Assembly: GCA_037974665.1 (NCBI GenBank)
Contig: CM075767.1
Location: 19,050,840-19,114,839 of the forward strand
DNA from: Ehretia macrophylla
Lineage: Eukaryota > Streptophyta > Magnoliopsida > Boraginales > Ehretiaceae
DNA length: 64,000 nucleotides
Direction of reading: 5' to 3'
Shown in pieces: positions 47,501 through 58,560 of the stretch (position 1 is the first letter of the stretch; every line of letters begins with the position of its first letter). A model generated the notes under the pieces. It saw only the letters and a program-made list of their open reading frames with translations, did not search any database and was not told the DNA's origin. The position numbers and the translations under genes are program-made.

Positions 47501-48772
47501 ATTGGACAAGACGTCCACGATCACACCAAGTATTGAATTTGTTAGCATCTGCAGCACAATCCCAGGCAGGCTTGGAAGTCGTGAGTTGATCCCAAACTGC
47601 ATACATCTGAGATAAAAATGTGGTAATTGATTGACCGGCTTCTTGACGGATGTAATGAAGAGCAGTGGCAAGTTGATATTGATGTGCTCCATCAGCAGCG
47701 GTGTATCTCTGTGCTAGAAAGTCCCAAACTTGTTTTTTGTATCAAAACGCCCAAACTGTAGACTGATAGAGGTAACAGATGTGTTTCGCAGCCAAGTGAT
47801 AATTTGATGATTCTTGCTATCCCAATCCTCAAGGCGTTCGGCAAATTTTGCATCGGATTCATCAGATTTTTTTGTTGGTTCTTTGACATCCCCTGTTATG
47901 ATCCGCCATAATTTTCGACCCTTAAGAAAGCTAGTCATGGCCTGAGCCCATGGTATATAATTTCCACCATCAAGAAGCAAATAGATAGGTTGTGAAACAT
48001 CTGATCGTTCCATTATGATGGCCAAAAGTGATATTTAGAGTGAGAATTTGGAGAAACGGACTGCAAAAATGAACTCAGGACATCGAAAAACGTGGGGAAG
48101 GGTCTGGTCATTTTTTTTTTTTTTTGAAGTCCGCTGACGTGGCAGAAGGCTGAGCTGGCGAATGACTGGACGCAGACAGATGATGTCAGCGCTGACTGGA
48201 TGGCTGATGTGTGCAAGGCTAATGTCAGCTGATGTCAGCAAGGGGCTGTATGGTAGATAGAAAATAGAAAATCAAAAGACAGCGATGACGGAACTTCGGG
48301 AGGGGCGTGAGGGCGCGTCTGGTGTCCGTTTGCGGCGATTTTTGGACTGTTGGACTCCTTACGACGAGCTCTACGATATGATGTGGCGCGTGGCCCGAGG
48401 TAGTGAAAATAAAATATCAAAAAGACCCGAAACAGACCGACTGAATATGATTTTTACGATGTTTGATTGCAAAAATTTGCGACAAGAGAGAAGACACGAT
48501 GACAGTGGCACAGGCTACCAAGATGGTAGCTCTGATACCATGTCGAACGAGAAGAGAGACATGTTTACAAAAAACTGTATGTATTGATATTAAGAGAAAA
48601 GTGATACAACAATTACAATAGGTGGCTCAATAAATAGGGGTTAGACTACTTGCTTCCTAAGTTAGGCTAAATATGGTAAACCTAAATATGGTACACCTAG
48701 AATAAAAAAATAATTTACAATATATACGTTAACATATAGAGCGATTGTTATATTTATTTATTATATTCAACA
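44505..48772 (-). mobile_element. Ty1/copia element, 3' truncated
   Basis: The 5' LTR is at 48541-48772 (232 bp; on the minus strand TGTTGAATATAAT...CGTTCGACA), followed by a perfect primer site (TGGTATCAGAGC, 48529-48540). Gag starts at 48025, with a zinc-knuckle region near 47300. Protease-like sequence lies near 46930. A 663-codon frame (46640-44649) then covers integrase and most of reverse transcriptase (YVDDMI). The similarity ends at GSLIYL near 44510, so RNase H and the 3' LTR are absent. It is a broken fossil with a few interruptions and a long open pol section, so not very old. It lies about 330 bp upstream of the first surviving exon of the TPS pseudogene. Confidence 0.9.
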
Positions 48773-49542
48773 ACCCTCTTCGCTTGTAGGCAGGATTATT
48801 TTTTGAACCTTGTATGTGATATTTTTTAATGTTTTTAAAATGCATGCTGCTGGGGCTTCAAATTAAGACCATTTAGTAATATGGGCTCTGTACCATATAT
48901 ATTAAATGATTACTTCATCTAAGAATTTAATATATTAGAAAGATTATTATTATTGTTTGTTGTCTTCAATAGTTTCTATCCTGAATCAATAGGAGTTAGG
49001 TGTAATAACGTGAAAATTTATATATATCCTGTTTTGAAAGATTTTCTTTATTTAGAACAATTGAATTCTCCAATATCTAATGCGTCAAATTGTCCAATGC
49101 AGGAAATTGATCCCCGTGAAGAAAAAGAATGCGACGTACTAAAACATCAAGTGCGGGAAATGCTGCTGGCAGCTCCGGACAGGTCCTTGGAAAAGCTAGA
49201 GCTGATCAACACAATCCAACGCCTAGGCGTGTCTTACCATTTTGAAAACGAGATTGCCTCATCACTGCAGCATATGTATGATGCCTATCATGAATGCTTT
49301 GAAGCAGATGGTGATGATCTTTACAGAGTTGCTCTTCGTTTCTGACTACTTAGACAACAAGGGCACCCGCTATCCTGTGGTGAGCATGCAATTTTTTTGT
49401 TTCCAGGGTGAAACTATATGTCGAATATGCTAGTTATCCCTTATGTTTAAAACTTTTCTAGTTATCGACAAGTGCTTTTCCAACATGGATGAATTCAGCT
49501 TGTGGATGTTGCAGTCTGTACTTGTTCAATTGAAAGAAGAAT

Positions 49543-49796
49543 ACGTTCTTATAATTTTGAAATTATATATAAGTAGAATACCATCATCAATGCTTCCTAA
49601 TAAACTGAAAGACATCTTGAAAACAAAAGAAAGGATGAATATAGCCCGTACTTAGGAAAAAAAAAACGTACTCATATGATTTTAAAATTATGTATAAGCA
49701 AAATACCATCATTTTTATCTTCCTAATTAATTGAACGAAAACTCGAAAACAAAAGAAAGGGCCGATATATCCCATACTTAGAAAAAAAAAAAAAAA
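49543..49796 (+). repeat. 123-bp tandem duplication in TPS pseudogene intron 2
   Basis: Copy 1 (49543-49665) and copy 2 (49666-49796) share AATACCATCATC/AATACCATCATT and GAAAACAAAAGAAAGG, and each ends in a run of A. They are diverged by several substitutions and small indels. Confidence 0.85.
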
Positions 49797-50322
49797 ATCT
49801 AAATCCATCCCTGTGAACAAATTGCCGAATATGCATTTCACCTCCTCTGCGCTTCCTTTCGTGGTTTGATTTTCTCTGTTGAAACAGACGTGTTCAGAAA
49901 GTTCATCGATCAGAAAGGAAGATTCAATGAATCTTTGGTAAGCAATATTCAGGGCATGTTAAGCTTGTACGAGGCAGCTCATCTTAGAGTGCGTGGAGAA
50001 GAGATTCTAGACGAAGCAAATATGTTCACCACCACCCAGCTTGAGTCGATGATCCCCAACCTGAGCGATCCGCTTGCAGCACAAGTCTTCCGTGCCCTAC
50101 AAATGCGCCAATTCGAAGGACCTTAACAAGGCTTGGAGGGAGAGAGTTATTGTCAATTTACCAAAAAGACGAATTGCATAATGAAGTATTACTTAAGTTT
50201 GCGAAGCTGGACTTCAATATACTGCAGAAGATTCATCAAAGAGAGCTTAGTGATCTTACAAGGTAAATTCGTTGACCCTTTATTAATTTTGATTTCAGTT
50301 AAATCCGCTGGACTTCAATATA

Positions 50323-50838
50323 CCCTTTTTTTTTAATACATATTTTGGTCCTCTATCTTTGACCTGATTGACAAAGTGATGTTTTATCTTAAAAAATGAT
50401 ACATTTTAGTTCCTTATTTTTTGTTTGAGTGACACCGTTTGTCATTTTTAGAGATTACGTTAAAAGACGTCAAACACACATGATTAGCACGTTTCTCTTT
50501 TTTTTTTTCAAATTTCACGTGATTAGCATGTGCATGTTTTCGTTATTTTTCTTAACGAAATTATTAAAATATACTAACGGTGTTACTACTAACCGAAGTA
50601 GATCTCAAACCAGTGAAGAGTGAAAGTTGCACATCAACAGGTTCCGGCTCTCCGCTAAAGCCCTTTCTCTCAGCTTACTACGATTTTCGGATGGGAAGAC
50701 TAGAAGTACTAGTTCCCAGCAAAAGAGAATTTCTTTTGGACAAAAGATTATAAACTGAAATGTATAAGTTTTGAAGGTAAGTGACCACTTTGTAAATCAA
50801 GTCAAATTTAGAGGACTAAAATGGGTATTAACCCTTTT
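50323..50838. mobile_element. MITE in TPS pseudogene intron 3
   Basis: The left end AATACATATTTTGGTCCTCT pairs with the right end, whose reverse complement reads GGTTAATACCCATTTTAGTCC. The pairing continues through GACCTGATTGACAAAGTG. The element is about 515 bp and non-coding. Its termini resemble those of the MITE at 9256-9523 (GGATTAATACCACTTTTGGTCC), so the two probably belong to related families. Confidence 0.7.
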
Positions 50839-50904
50839 GAGTTTAGACAAATAATTATATTATTTTATCACCTTACCTGAAAGTTTAAACTATTAGAAAT
50901 GAAT

Positions 50905-51040
50905 TTGTTATTTTTTTTTATTGATTCATGATCACGCCCCCTCATATAAGGTGAGGTTATGGCCTTGCACGTTGAAATATTAATAGATAGCAATGAGACT
51001 TGAACCGACCATGATCTTTGGTAACCTGACTAAGTCTAAA
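50905..51040 (-). mobile_element. Probable tRNA-derived SINE
   Basis: On the minus strand TTAGTCAGGTTACCAAAGAT is followed by a B-box-like GGTCGGTTCAAGTCTC. A body and an A-rich tail (AATCAATAAAAAAAAATAAC) come next. The order A-box region, B-box and poly(A) fits a plant SINE. Its flanks are similar, but I cannot fix a clean target duplication. It lies in intron 3 of the TPS pseudogene next to a MITE. Confidence 0.5.
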
Positions 51041-53101
51041 TTGTAATAGAAGGGTTTATTATATTTATTTATTAACTCAACAAATTATATATGTAAATTC
51101 TGTGATTTTTTCTAACTTTTAGGTGGTGGAAAGCTTTGGATGTAGCAAAGAATTTTGCTTTTGCGAGAGACAGATTGGTAGAATGCTACTTTTGGATTTT
51201 GGGAGTATACTTTGAACCTGAATACTCTCTTGGTAGGAAGATAACAACCAAAATAATTGCTTTGGGTTCCATTATGGATGACATTTATGATGTATATGGA
51301 ACCATTGACGAGCTTCAACTCCTCACGGATGCGATCGAGAGGTTAAATTGAAACCTTATCACCGTAATTCTTTTTGTTTCTCTTTAATTTTGTCGAGCGT
51401 GTTTAAAATATTTTTTTACCCCTATCTCTCTAAGATTTGAATATTGGTCTTCTAACTATCATGAATCTCAAGCGTGTTCAAACGTGTGTGTGTGTTGCGT
51501 GTTTAAAACTTTTTATTAATGGTGTTTAAGTAGTTGTAAGAACTAAAATTAGAGAAAATGTAGACGCTAATTGGGGACAAAATGATTTGATAGACGACAA
51601 TAGATCTCTGAGTATTTTAAACCATTTTGCGAGTTCAATAGAGATTACACGTCTTGCAACCCAAAAAAAAAATCCGACCCTACTTATAGAACTATTGTTC
51701 AATTCAATACTCAAACTACAATGCTTAAGATGTATTGTATTGACGTACAGGTGGGAAATTTCTGCCATAGATCAACTGCCATCTTACATGAGACTATTAT
51801 CAGGCCCTTATAGATGTATATATAGAAATAGAAGAAGAGATGGCTAAGGAAGGCAGATCATATCGAACTCACTATGCCATAACTGAGGTCAACCTCAAAC
51901 TTAAAATCTCTTTTACAAGTCATCATCCTCATATATAAAGCCATCACTCAACTACATTTATTTAATCAATTTGGTGAATTTTTGCAGATGAAAAAGTTAA
52001 ACCAAGCGTATTTTCAAGAGGCTAAATGGTGTCATGAGAGCTATATTCCATCATTCGAGGAGTATATGAAAGTTGCACTTGTAACAGCGTCTTACATGAT
52101 GCTTGCAACAGCTTCATTTGTTGGCATGGGAGAGATAGTGACTAAAGAGGCCCTCGATTGGGTGTCGAATGAACCCTTAATTGTTATGGCTGTCTCAATA
52201 GCTTGTAGGTTAATGGACGACCCGGTCACACACGAGGTAAAAGTGATTTTTTTTTTTTTTTTATATTCTTCACTTCTTCTACAAAGAGCTAAAATAAGAC
52301 AAAAAAAAATAGCTAGAGCTGGATCTGCTGAACAAATATACAATGAAGTGTTATTGTGACTTAGATTCTTAAAGTTCTAATATGATAAAGAGGAAAAATG
52401 TTTGGAATGAAATGCAAACAAGTAGGGTAGATAGGGTCGATCCAAGATTTTTGTCAATTAAAACTAATAACAAATTAAAAAATTAATATTTTTTTACAAA
52501 TAATTTGTTCATACGGACTAAATTAATCTTTTACACTAAACATATCTTAAAGATACACATTTTTAGAAAATGAGGACACATATATTCTTTGTGTTGTAGG
52601 GCTTAACTCTTATCCTCATTGACCCCACAAATGCTTTAAAATACTTATGTTTTTAATTTAATCAATTAATTTATCTCCACTTAGCTCTAACATCTTCACT
52701 AAATTGAATTTCCAAACCTACTTAATCTTTTCGACAAAAAAAAATTCTAATTTTACATTTCCAATCAAAACAACATAAATATTTTTGATTTCTAACACTG
52801 ATTTCCCTCATGCAGTTTGAACAGGAAAGAGAACATGTGGCCTCGGCCGTCGAATGTTATATGAATCAATATGGTTCCTCGAAGGAATATGCATACATCG
52901 AGTTCAACGAACAAGTTACCAATGCTTGGAAAGACATAAATGCAGAATGCCTTTATCCCACTCCTGTCCCAATGCCGCTCATGACAAGAATTATCAATTT
53001 GGCTCGTGTAATAAATCTATTATATAAACACAGATTGGTATACTTATTCCAAAACCAAGACAAGTAACAACATTTCCTTAGTGCTCGTTAATCCTATATA
53101 A

Positions 53102-53385
53102 ATTATTTGTGCCCTTAGGAGCTTATCTAGATATCTTTGTTCCAATAAAGTGCAATTTGACCATCCAATTAAAGGATCAACATTCGCAAAAGTCATTGAT
53201 TTCGTAATTCTTGTGGATTTTGGATTAGCGAATAGCATAGGAAAGATAAGCAATGAGAAATTATTTTATATATAGTCCAGAAAAGGTTTTACATTATTCA
53301 ATGCTTGTAACAGTTGCATAACTGCTTAGGCCCCTAACGTATGGGTTACTATTAGGTCCGGTCGGCTGACCCAACAATACTCATG
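53102..53385. other. 3' flank of TPS pseudogene
   Basis: No gene. The first bases are the former 3' UTR of the TPS copy, and the CACTA element starts at 53386. Confidence 0.5.
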
Positions 53386-53934
53386 CACTACAAAAAAAAA
53401 AGTTATTAACGGCAGTTATAATTATTATTCGCCCGTTAAACCTTTCGCAGCGGTTTAGTGAACCACCACTTTCAAAGGCGTCGCTAAAATTATTCACGGC
53501 CGCTAAAATAAACCTTTCGTGGCGGTTTATAAACCGCCGTTAATACCTTTCGCGAAGGTTCATGAAACCGCCGGTAATACATTTCGCGTTGGTTCAAGGA
53601 ACCGCCGCTAATACCTTTTACAAAATTTTAAAAAAAATATATGTGTATAGGGCGACGTTTGGGAAACCGCCGCCCTGTAGCTCATGGGTTTAAAAAAATA
53701 AATAAATATTGTGTAGGCAACGATTTTCGTAACCAAAAAGGAATTGTTGTGGAAAAGAAATTAACCAAGCATTAATACAACATTCCAGGGCAACTCATCT
53801 TGTTACAATAACACTGAAGGATTTCAAAAACAAGTACAACCTCTTAAATTGTCAATCTCATGTGAAATTTAAAATACTAAGATGAGAAAAGTTGTTTGAA
53901 GGTTCAAACAAAATACAAAATGAGATTTTCTTAT

Positions 53935-54051
53935 CCTTCAATACATTCCAAAAGTCTAACAAGGACTCTATGCTGAAATTTAGTAATCAATATAACTTCA
54001 TTCCTGAACTCTTCAACATCTTGACTAGAATTTTTTAAGTCTTTTCACTGC
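53935..54051 (-). pseudogene. Captured receptor-like kinase fragment
   Basis: The minus strand reads AVKRL, then after a one-base frame slip KNSSQDVEEFRNEVILITK, then FQHRVLVRLLECIEG. This is the beta3-alphaC-beta4 part of a plant receptor-like kinase (cysteine-rich or S-domain type, usually AVKRLSKNSGQGVEEFKNEV, followed by LQHRNLVRLLG). It contains the ATP-binding Lys in AVK and the alphaC Glu. Nothing else of the kinase is present, so it is a captured exon piece without activity. Confidence 0.8.
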
Positions 54052-55664
54052 TCCCCTGCATATGTCATATACATAGTAAGATGAGATTTCAGGAAAGATT
54101 TTCTGGGCTTTAGAATCCTAATATCAAGTACAAGTAAAAACATAAAAGGATAACTACAAGTAGAAACATAAAAGGATAACAGAAAGCAAACTCATAAAGA
54201 ATAGGCCAGCAGAGAACCTTTGTAGATAAATTCTAGTTAAAGGAGTTCTGAATATTAGCAATTACCTCAAATTAAAGTCATAGGCAAAATTCTTGAAAGA
54301 CGAGAAATATATGTAACTAGTCTTCGAAAGATGGTAGCAGTTTTCACATTAGATGATTGAATTTTAACAAAATTACTAAACTCCAATTGTCTATAAAAAG
54401 TGATATACATTAGTAGAGAAGATACATTAGCAAGGGAGAAAGTTAATCATGTAAACATGCTTTTATCATTATACGATATATGGGTAAGAGATACCTTTTC
54501 CAGTTTTTGTTGCAAGGTTTTTCACCTCCACTTCTAACTTAGCCATTCCTTACAACAAAAATACACCCAAGAGTTCCAATGAGTACTTAAGTAGTAAAGG
54601 TTTTCAGTAGAAATGTGACAAACATGCATAGATGATACCAAATAGAACAACAAAGCAGAGGATAGTCAACCATAAGACATGGTACAATAATATGATAATG
54701 GAAGATGATTTTTCTTATGTCACACATCACTTTCCAGTATGCAAAAAGCTTTTAGTTCAGCATATAGTATCAAGGAACACATGGCCTTCAAGAGTGAGTT
54801 GGTTTGGCTGCACAATGATCTGAAAAGTTTATGGAGTTGAGGACCTTAGCAATGAAATCCATATTTTTGCGCTGTATCCACATGGCTAAATCTAAATCAC
54901 TGGGGGTATAAATGTACAAGAAGACACATAAGCCAAACTTGGAAGAATGATCACTATAAGTACTGCACAATGCTCAACCATGGTATCAATCAAAAGAATT
55001 AACAACCTACTCCCTGAAAAAAGAAAAAGAGAAGGAACTAAAACTTGTCCCAGCATAATACAACGAAAGAAAAAAAAAATTATTTCTTTCGTAACCCAAT
55101 ACTCCAACACAATTATTTTTCTACTAACAAACTCAATGATACACAATCTTAAAAGTCAAATGATCGGATTATACATGTAACCTATCACCATAATATTTTT
55201 CCCCTACAGTCAGAAAGTTTTCTTAGATTACGAGTTACATTTGCCTGTGCATATGCATGGGGTGAACCCAATGTATGTTAAAAAAAATATTGTATATGAA
55301 ATTATTAACTGAGATATACTTATATTGGTTGGAAGCTTTTTAATTGTAGTTACATTTTTAAATTAATTAGAAAAAAATGTATTAAAATTTAATACAATAA
55401 AAGTCAACCATTATTGATTTTCAACTTCCATTACAAGTTATAGCTAATTACCTCCAAAATCTGGTGATTTGATTAATAACAATGGGAATCAACATCCTAC
55501 ATTACCAATTTACCAAATGAACCATGACCGAGTGACCAAAATATAATGTTTAGGTAACTCTAAGTTAAAATGTCTACTAAACACTTGATAATGTCAAATG
55601 CAGAGGAGTAACAATTGATGTTAATGATAGGATAATATTGTGTGTACTCTTTAAACACTTAGTT
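54052..55664. other. CACTA interior, unassigned; exon-like bits
   Basis: No complete gene. Two minus-strand stretches look exon-like: about 54549-54490 (MAKLEVEVKNLATKTGK with a GT donor after it) and about 54910-54840 (DLDLAMWIQRKNMDFIAK between an AG and a GT). They may come from further captured genes; I cannot name them. Confidence 0.35.
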
Positions 55665-56452
55665 GAGTTATGGATGAGTCATACTCTTTAAAAGAGATGG
55701 ATTCTTCAATATGAACTCCTTCTATTCTTCTTGATCAATGCTTTCATCACCATTAGTATCTGCATCACTGAATGTCAAAGAGGAGAAGAGAAATGTTAAA
55801 CTAAGAAGCTTAGGCATGAAGTCACATGAGACAAAGTTGAGTCAATCTTTATATTATCAACAATCATTTGATCAACCATCTGACAAACCAAGATCTAATT
55901 CATGCAATAGTACTGATACCATCTTTTTCAACTATCCAAATGTAAAAAAAATTAGAACCATGAAACAAACAAAAACATAATATTGACAAGCAATAATCCC
56001 ATATTAGAGTCAATCTTGAGTATAAGAAGAAAAAATTCCACATAAAGAAAATAAAAAAGATAATAAAAAAGGAAAGAAGAACTGCATTTTAAAAATGGAA
56101 AAGGAAAAGGAAAAAAAAAAAAAGAATGGTTCCATGCCAAGAAAAAGTTGCAACTCTTACCTCTTCTCTCTCAATATATCCTATTTTTCTTCGATCATAC
56201 AATTTGAATGCAACTGTCAAGAGAACATCTCTAGTTAAGAGATAAAAGAACTAAAACAAATAATGATATCTTTCATCAAGTAATGATATAAATAGGATCC
56301 TAAACTACTTGGATTGGAACATATGAAGCCAAGTGTTCATTAAATGAAATTTCGTCTACTAATGGTGCATTTGGATGGAATACCCCCAACGAATGGACAA
56401 ATTCTCCAAATTCAATGACTCCATTCTGTTTGTAATCAAACAAATTGAAAAT
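55665..56452 (-). pseudogene. Captured calcineurin B-like (CBL) Ca2+ sensor fragment
   Basis: Four CBL exons follow in order on the minus strand. Exon at 56344-56452 reads [18 protein letters not shown], then [12 protein letters not shown] (EF-hand 2). Exon at 56161-56213 reads VAFKLYDRRKIGYIEREE; it is exactly 53 nt, between an AG and a GT. The piece at about 55925-55853 has MVSVLLHELDLGLSD and, after a frame slip, LIKMIVDN. The last piece, about 55790-55665, reads TFSDADTNGDESIDQEE (EF-hand 4), a stop in place of Trp, then KEFILKNPSLLKSMT. The 109 and 53 nt sizes match CBL genes as I know them. The N-terminal exons are missing. CBLs activate CIPK kinases; this copy is broken. A partial duplicate of the first exon edge recurs near 56567-56600. 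Confidence 0.87.
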
Positions 56453-56680
56453 CTGTATTAAATGTTAATGAGGATATGCATAATCAATAAGGATGATCAA
56501 CTCTGCAAATTTTGAAGTTGTTATATCTGTATTAAATATTAATGAGGATATGCAAAATCAATAATGACTCCATTCTGTTTGTAATCAAACCAATTGAATA
56601 TCTATATTAAATGTTAATGAGGATATGCAAAATCAATAAAGATGATCCACTCTGTAGATTATGAAGGGAAATGAAATGAT
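56450..56680 (+). repeat. Small tandem duplications next to the CBL fragment
   Basis: The phrase TTAATGAGGATATGCA(T/A)AATCAATAA occurs three times (about 56465, 56535 and 56612; overlapping variable copies). One copy carries along a piece of the CBL exon (CCATTCTGTTTGTAATCAAA). Confidence 0.75.
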
Positions 56681-56713
56681 GATAATAAGTCAAAGGCTTT
56701 AATTGTGTTACTT

Positions 56714-56863
56714 TTACATAATTCCACATTCCACGATAGTTCCTTCACAACCTTCTAAAGCAGCCACTGCATTCGAATCAGATTCTTGGTCACTAATATC
56801 TACCACAATATCTATTAGTCGTTGATTTATTTCTTGTATTTCTTCTACAAGTGCATTGTTAGC
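56714..56863 (-). pseudogene. Captured Mediator subunit MED15 fragment
   Basis: After an AG acceptor (TTGCAG) the minus strand reads ANNALVEEIQEINQRLIDIV, then VDISDQESDSNAVAALEGCE and GTIVECGIM, then a stop. This corresponds to the conserved C-terminal region of plant MED15a, which I recall as ANHALLEEIREINQRLIDTV, then VDISDEDVD, then EGGEGTIVKCSF. The family continues well beyond this point, so only one exon piece was taken. MED15 links activators to RNA polymerase II; the fragment has no evident function. Confidence 0.78.
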
Positions 56864-57249
56864 CTGCAACAGATTACACGTCATTTGGTCGCATTTTGGT
56901 GGCCAAATCGAAAAAAAAAATAAAAGATGGCGAAATCAACAACCTTCAATCTCTCTAAAAGTGCATTGTTATCCAAGAATTATAATATTTCAGTCTCTCT
57001 AAAAGATGGCAAAGTAGATAACTGAAAGATCCATAGTGACGCACAGAATGTTCTTTGCTAATTCATGAACCTTCTTTAGAATTACCATGACTTCACCACA
57101 TCACAACCTTCAAATGTGAAATTAACAAACCCCAAAACACATATAAAACACAGAGCCTTAAAGTTACAAGATTGACACCAACTCCCACAAATTTCAAAAC
57201 TTTAGCACAAAAATATACAATTCAATTATCATTGCATTCACGAATATAC

Positions 57250-58560
57250 CTTAGCTCCTTTATAGTTGAGTTCTCGTCAAGCTTTGTCATGTCATCGCTT
57301 ATTTTGGGGGAAGGGGGAAACCAATCCTCCTCGTCCTTATCGTCACATTCAATTACTTGAACCAATTTTACATTATCAACTTCCTTCACAACCTAAAACT
57401 CAAAACCCATCTCTATTTCAATCCAAACCAATCAATAACATTCACAAAAGTTCAAGAAAAATTTGAAAATCAAACACAAGAAAAGAAAAACTTTACATTA
57501 GAATCACTCATTTTCCGCTTCTTCAAAAAAAATACTGGAGAATCATCCAATGAATCATCTACAAAAACCCAAAGAAAAAGGAAAAAGAAACTTATGTGCT
57601 GGTCAATAACTTGAATATGGGGATGAAAACTAGCCAAGTATTAGCATAGATTACTAAAATATTATATCTCCAAGCATAGAAATTACATCTCAATATTACT
57701 AACTTCATGATCAATTAGAAGAATCATAAAAGAAAATGTCCATCTCAGCTAGCCTCCTAAACTTAACCTTAGATAAACCTCCTACTCAACTTTGACTAAA
57801 GCAGGTCTGCTTTTTAATTGTCTGATAGAGCTTTATCTTGACATAAAAACTAGCTGTGCAGATGCATCAGTTTTCAAAAAAGGGTAAAGCTCCGAGCCCA
57901 AACAGCTTACGAGCATCCAGCAAATATCTAATCAAAAACAAACATCTTGACATAGACTATATTCTATAGAAGATAAGCAAGAAAACAGGATAAGTATTCA
58001 TAATTCCTCTCAGAACTGCCACGTATTTATCTATTCTCTGAATTGACTACCTACAAGTAAGCCAATATCACTTTCAGCATTCGAGATAACTTAATCATTT
58101 TGTTCAATGACTTCTGAGCTACTTAGTCATCAAAAAATATGAACACAATAATTTATCTTCCCAATTCCATAAACAAAACCCATGTGCAATTTGGCATAAA
58201 CCAATAGAAAATGTACATTTTCTATTAATGAAGAATGCTAAGCATATAGACGCAAGTTATTCAGCATTTTATATGCCATTCCAAATATAGAATAAGAATT
58301 ACTGTAAGTGTAAGAACATCAAGAAAACTCACCTTGGCAGCAGAACCAGTGTCGTTCTCATCCGCATCAATTAGCTCATCTTTTGGCTCTCTCTTTACAT
58401 TTCCTTCATCAAACCCCCTAGCATTCCTTCCCTCATCAACCTCTATATCCTCATTCCTCACTTTACTATCCACAAACCTCCTCCGTTCCTTCCTCTCCTC
58501 TCAAGTCTCCTTCGCCTCACCATCCTCAAATCTACGTTTCTTTTTCTTCTCTTCTCTCGA
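57250..58560 (-). pseudogene. Captured exons of an unidentified nuclear-type protein
   Basis: Three minus-strand exon-like blocks appear. Block A (about 58560-58334) is very charged: REEKKKKRRFEDGEAKET, a stop, then VDEGRNARGFDEGNVKREPK and DELIDADENDTGSAAK, ending at a good donor (AAG|GTGAGT). Block B (57497-57558) reads DDSLDDSPVFFLKKRKMSDS between AG and GT. Block C (57250-57355) reads IECDDKDEEDWFPPSPKISD and ends STIKELR before GT. The blend of acidic, KKKRR and DEEDWxPP motifs looks like a plant nuclear protein that I cannot name. The three blocks may come from one gene. The frame of A is broken, so no product is expected. Confidence 0.6.

Larger units (their letters stand above)
49103..53101 (+). 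pseudogene. TPS-a terpene synthase pseudogene (exons 2-7)
   Basis: Exons at 49103-49379, 49888-50262, 51123-51341, 51751-51887, 51988-52236 and 52816-53101 align one to one with exons 2-7 of the intact gene. Splice sites are kept. Exon 1, with the RRx8W motif and start codon, is missing. Exon 2 has TGA where the family has Arg ([10 protein letters not shown]). Exon 3 is 375 nt instead of 373 (frameshift before PIRRTL). Exon 5 is 137 instead of 139 (frameshift after LPSYMR). Exon 7 loses two bases after LYKH. The metal sites remain: MDDIYD in exon 4, and the NSE site split as [12 protein letters not shown] between exons 6 and 7. Exon 4 keeps the usual RDR that the intact gene has changed to RDK. 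A sesquiterpene synthase paralogue, now dead. Confidence 0.93.

Noticed and set aside
57172-57614. Plus-strand frames with KKNTGESSNESSTKTQRKRKKK-like ends
   Set aside because: They are antisense to the captured minus-strand exons, which have splice borders and protein-like composition.
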